Positions 62,588 through 64,000 of a stretch of 64,000 nucleotides of DNA are shown here, piece by piece. The stretch is from Planctomycetota bacterium (GTDB taxonomy: Bacteria; Planctomycetota; PLA2). Every line of letters begins with the position of its first letter. Within the stretch, counting starts at the first letter, position 1. Both the position numbers and the translations under genes were made by a program. The notes beneath the pieces are model-generated. The model was given only the letters and a program-made list of their open reading frames with translations. It had not been told where the DNA came from and searched no databases. The stretch lies in assembly GCA_021776785.1 (NCBI GenBank), contig JAJFFF010000044.1:86578-150577 (forward strand), read 5' to 3'.

Positions 62588-63882
62588 CGCGGGAGTCCGG
62601 TTAACGGCTGCTCGTAGGTTCCTGGTTTGCGGATCTGTTTGTGCGACGCGCCGTCGATCAACACTTCGGCCGGCATCGGTTGACTCAAGAAGCCAACGGG
62701 GCTCGCGGAAAGGCCGTACGCGCCGGACTGCAGAATCGCAATCAGGTCGCCGGTCGCCGTTTGCGCGGGCATCGTGCCCTTGCGCGCCAGCGTATCGAGC
62801 GGCGTGCACAAGGGACCCACCACCGTCGCCGCCATGTCGTGCGATTCGCCGGCGCGGCTTACGTTGATCACGGGGTAGTCGCGCTTGATGACCTGACCTA
62901 GGTTGCCCGAGGCCGCGAGGTGATGGTGCATGCCGGCGTCGGTCACGACAAACGTCTTGTCGCGCGATTTTTTCACGGTGGTCGCACGACCGACGTAGAT
63001 CCCACCGGGACCGGCGAGAAAACGCCCCGGCTCCAACACGATCTGCGTGTCCGCGATCGCGGGGTGATCGCCGAGTTCGGCAAACAGCGCGCTCGACAAT
63101 TCGGTCACGACGTCTAGGTCGAGCGGTTTTTCGTTTGAGAAGTACGGAACTCCTAAACCGCCCCCTAGGTCGAGCTGTGCGATCGGAAGACCGACGGACT
63201 CGCTAATGCGGATCGCCAATTCGAGCGCGTGACGCCACTGGCCCACCAGCACGTCCGCCTTCAGAATCTGCGTCCCTGCAAACATGTGCAAGCCGCTAAA
63301 CGTCAGGTTCGGCGCCTCCTGCACGCGTTGAATGACTTCCTCCACGCGCTCTTCGTCGATGCCGAACGGCGACGCCTGGCCTCCCATCCGCATCGCGCCA
63401 CCGCTGGCTTCGGCGAGCGGGTTCACGCGCACGGCCACGTGAACCGGCCGGCCGATTTCGATCAGACGCGTGATCTCGTCGTCGGACTCGACATGAATCT
63501 CGCCGATCCCGTGCTCGATCACCATTGCCAGTTCCGCGGCCGTCTTGCCCGGTCCCGCGAACAGAATGCGACTCGACGGGCAACCCGCGTCGCGCGCCCG
63601 CAAGAACTCCGCACCCGACGCGATTTCCACGCCCGCCCCTTCGGTCACGAAAATCGACGCGACCGCGGGGTTGGGGTTGGCTTTGATCGAAAAATAGATG
63701 TCCACGCGGTCCGGCACGGCGTCGCGCAAAATCGCCAAACGATGGCGCAGGATCGACGCGTCGTAGATATAGAGCGGCGTGCCGTACGTGGCCGCGAGAT
63801 CAGAAATCTTGTGCTCGCCGATCGTCATCTCGCCATCGAGAAGCCCAAAGTACTCGTCGAGCAAACGCGCGCGGTGATCCAT
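62584..63882 (-). CDS. PLP-dependent decarboxylase, exosortase-A-associated type
   Basis: 432 residues of the alanine-racemase-fold Orn/DAP decarboxylase class. PLP-binding Lys67 is in YFSIKANPNPAV, and GGGLGVPYF and EPGRFLAGPGGIYV form the phosphate site. The sequence style (KISDLAATYGTPLYIYDASILRHR, FAGPGKTAAEL) matches the decarboxylases found beside an AMP-forming ligase in exosortase-A loci rather than LysA, by recall. Its ATG overlaps the ligase stop (TGATG) and its stop overlaps the glycosyltransferase start, so the three are tightly coupled. Confidence 0.88.
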   Translation of the reverse strand: MDHRARLLDEYFGLLDGEMTIGEHKISDLAATYGTPLYIYDASILRHRLAILRDAVPDRVDIYFSIKANPNPAVASIFVTEGAGVEIASGAEFLRARDAGCPSSRILFAGPGKTAAELAMVIEHGIGEIHVESDDEITRLIEIGRPVHVAVRVNPLAEASGGAMRMGGQASPFGIDEERVEEVIQRVQEAPNLTFSGLHMFAGTQILKADVLVGQWRHALELAIRISESVGLPIAQLDLGGGLGVPYFSNEKPLDLDVVTELSSALFAELGDHPAIADTQIVLEPGRFLAGPGGIYVGRATTVKKSRDKTFVVTDAGMHHHLAASGNLGQVIKRDYPVINVSRAGESHDMAATVVGPLCTPLDTLARKGTMPAQTATGDLIAILQSGAYGLSASPVGFLSQPMPAEVLIDGASHKQIRKPGTYEQPLTGLPR

Positions 63883-64000
63883 CAGCTTTTCACCGTGTCG
63901 CCCGTGCGCTCGGCGCGCAAGACTTTGTAATCCACCTTGCCGTTCGGCGAACGCGGCAGCTCCGTTACGAACTCGACCTCGCGCGGCACCATGTGCTGCG
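63882..64000 (-). CDS. AMP-forming acyl-CoA/amino-acid ligase, C-terminal end only
   Basis: The last 38 or so codons of a gene entering from the right edge. The A10-type motif ELPRSPNGKVDYKVLR contains the catalytic Lys near the C-terminus of adenylate-forming enzymes, and MVPREVEFV precedes it as usual. With the adjacent decarboxylase it fits the exosortase-A-associated ligase/decarboxylase pair. The rest of the gene is outside the window. Confidence 0.8.
   Translation of the reverse strand, partial: QHMVPREVEFVTELPRSPNGKVDYKVLRAERTGDTVKS

Overview
This window is a high-GC, gene-dense bacterial chromosome segment with many GTG starts and 1-4 bp gene overlaps. Two FG-GAP/ASPIC-UnbV proteins, a complete DUF4129-DUF4350-MoxR-DUF58-SpoIIM-RDD operon, anchored solute-binding proteins and many exported proteins of unknown function suggest a Planctomycetota-like (or possibly Myxococcota-like) organism. 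That placement is inferred from gene content only; no rRNA or tRNA gene was seen.

Layout. 1-3.35 kb: a multiheme c-type cytochrome (cut by the left edge) overlapping an outer-membrane beta-barrel gene, like a porin-cytochrome pair. 3.4-3.7 kb: two tandem copies of a 156 bp element with terminal inverted repeats. 3.75-11.4 kb: a double HbpS/GlcG-like lipoprotein, then the six-gene MoxR operon. 11.8-16 kb: a membrane protein, a BNR-type lipoprotein and a GAF-PP2C phosphatase. 16-18.2 kb: an FG-GAP/UnbV protein interrupted by one in-frame UGA that is followed by a bacterial SECIS-like hairpin, a candidate unannotated selenoprotein. 18.2-21.4 kb: ferrochelatase, DUF4149, PTS IIA and an exported unknown. 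21.4-26.6 kb: QueF and an oligopeptide-type ABC importer without ATPases. 26.7-32 kb: small metabolic enzymes. 32.3-35.8 kb: a five-gene operon with an ECF sigma factor, an anti-sigma factor and a PDZ pseudo-protease carrying a CxxCH haem motif. 36-38.7 kb: a zinc-ribbon protein behind a sigma-54-type promoter, with a duplicated 3' end, then a HEAT-repeat protein. 39.3-44.6 kb: DUF3891, a coiled-coil protein, a second UnbV protein, and an SNF-family transporter with an enlarged MetS-like small subunit.

44.7-50.7 kb is a compact biosynthetic cluster: formyltransferase, luciferase-like flavin monooxygenase, stand-alone adenylation enzyme, acyl carrier protein and asparagine-synthase-type amidotransferase. 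It has no condensation or thioesterase domain and suggests modification of an amino acid held on a carrier protein. 51.3-59.9 kb is accessory: acetyltransferases, a secretin-like lipoprotein and a decaying operon of exported unknowns with two frameshifted members and a 5' fragment of an acetyltransferase gene. 59.9-64 kb (minus strand) holds a GINT1-like protein, a glycosyltransferase, a PLP decarboxylase and the end of an AMP-forming ligase, resembling exosortase-A-associated exopolysaccharide loci.

Four intergenic regions (11.4, 32.0, 38.8 and 50.8 kb) hold large palindromic repeats in two sequence classes, built on GGTACC or GGGACC. Both classes share one architecture and always lie downstream of genes. 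They look like a family of structured mobile or regulatory elements.
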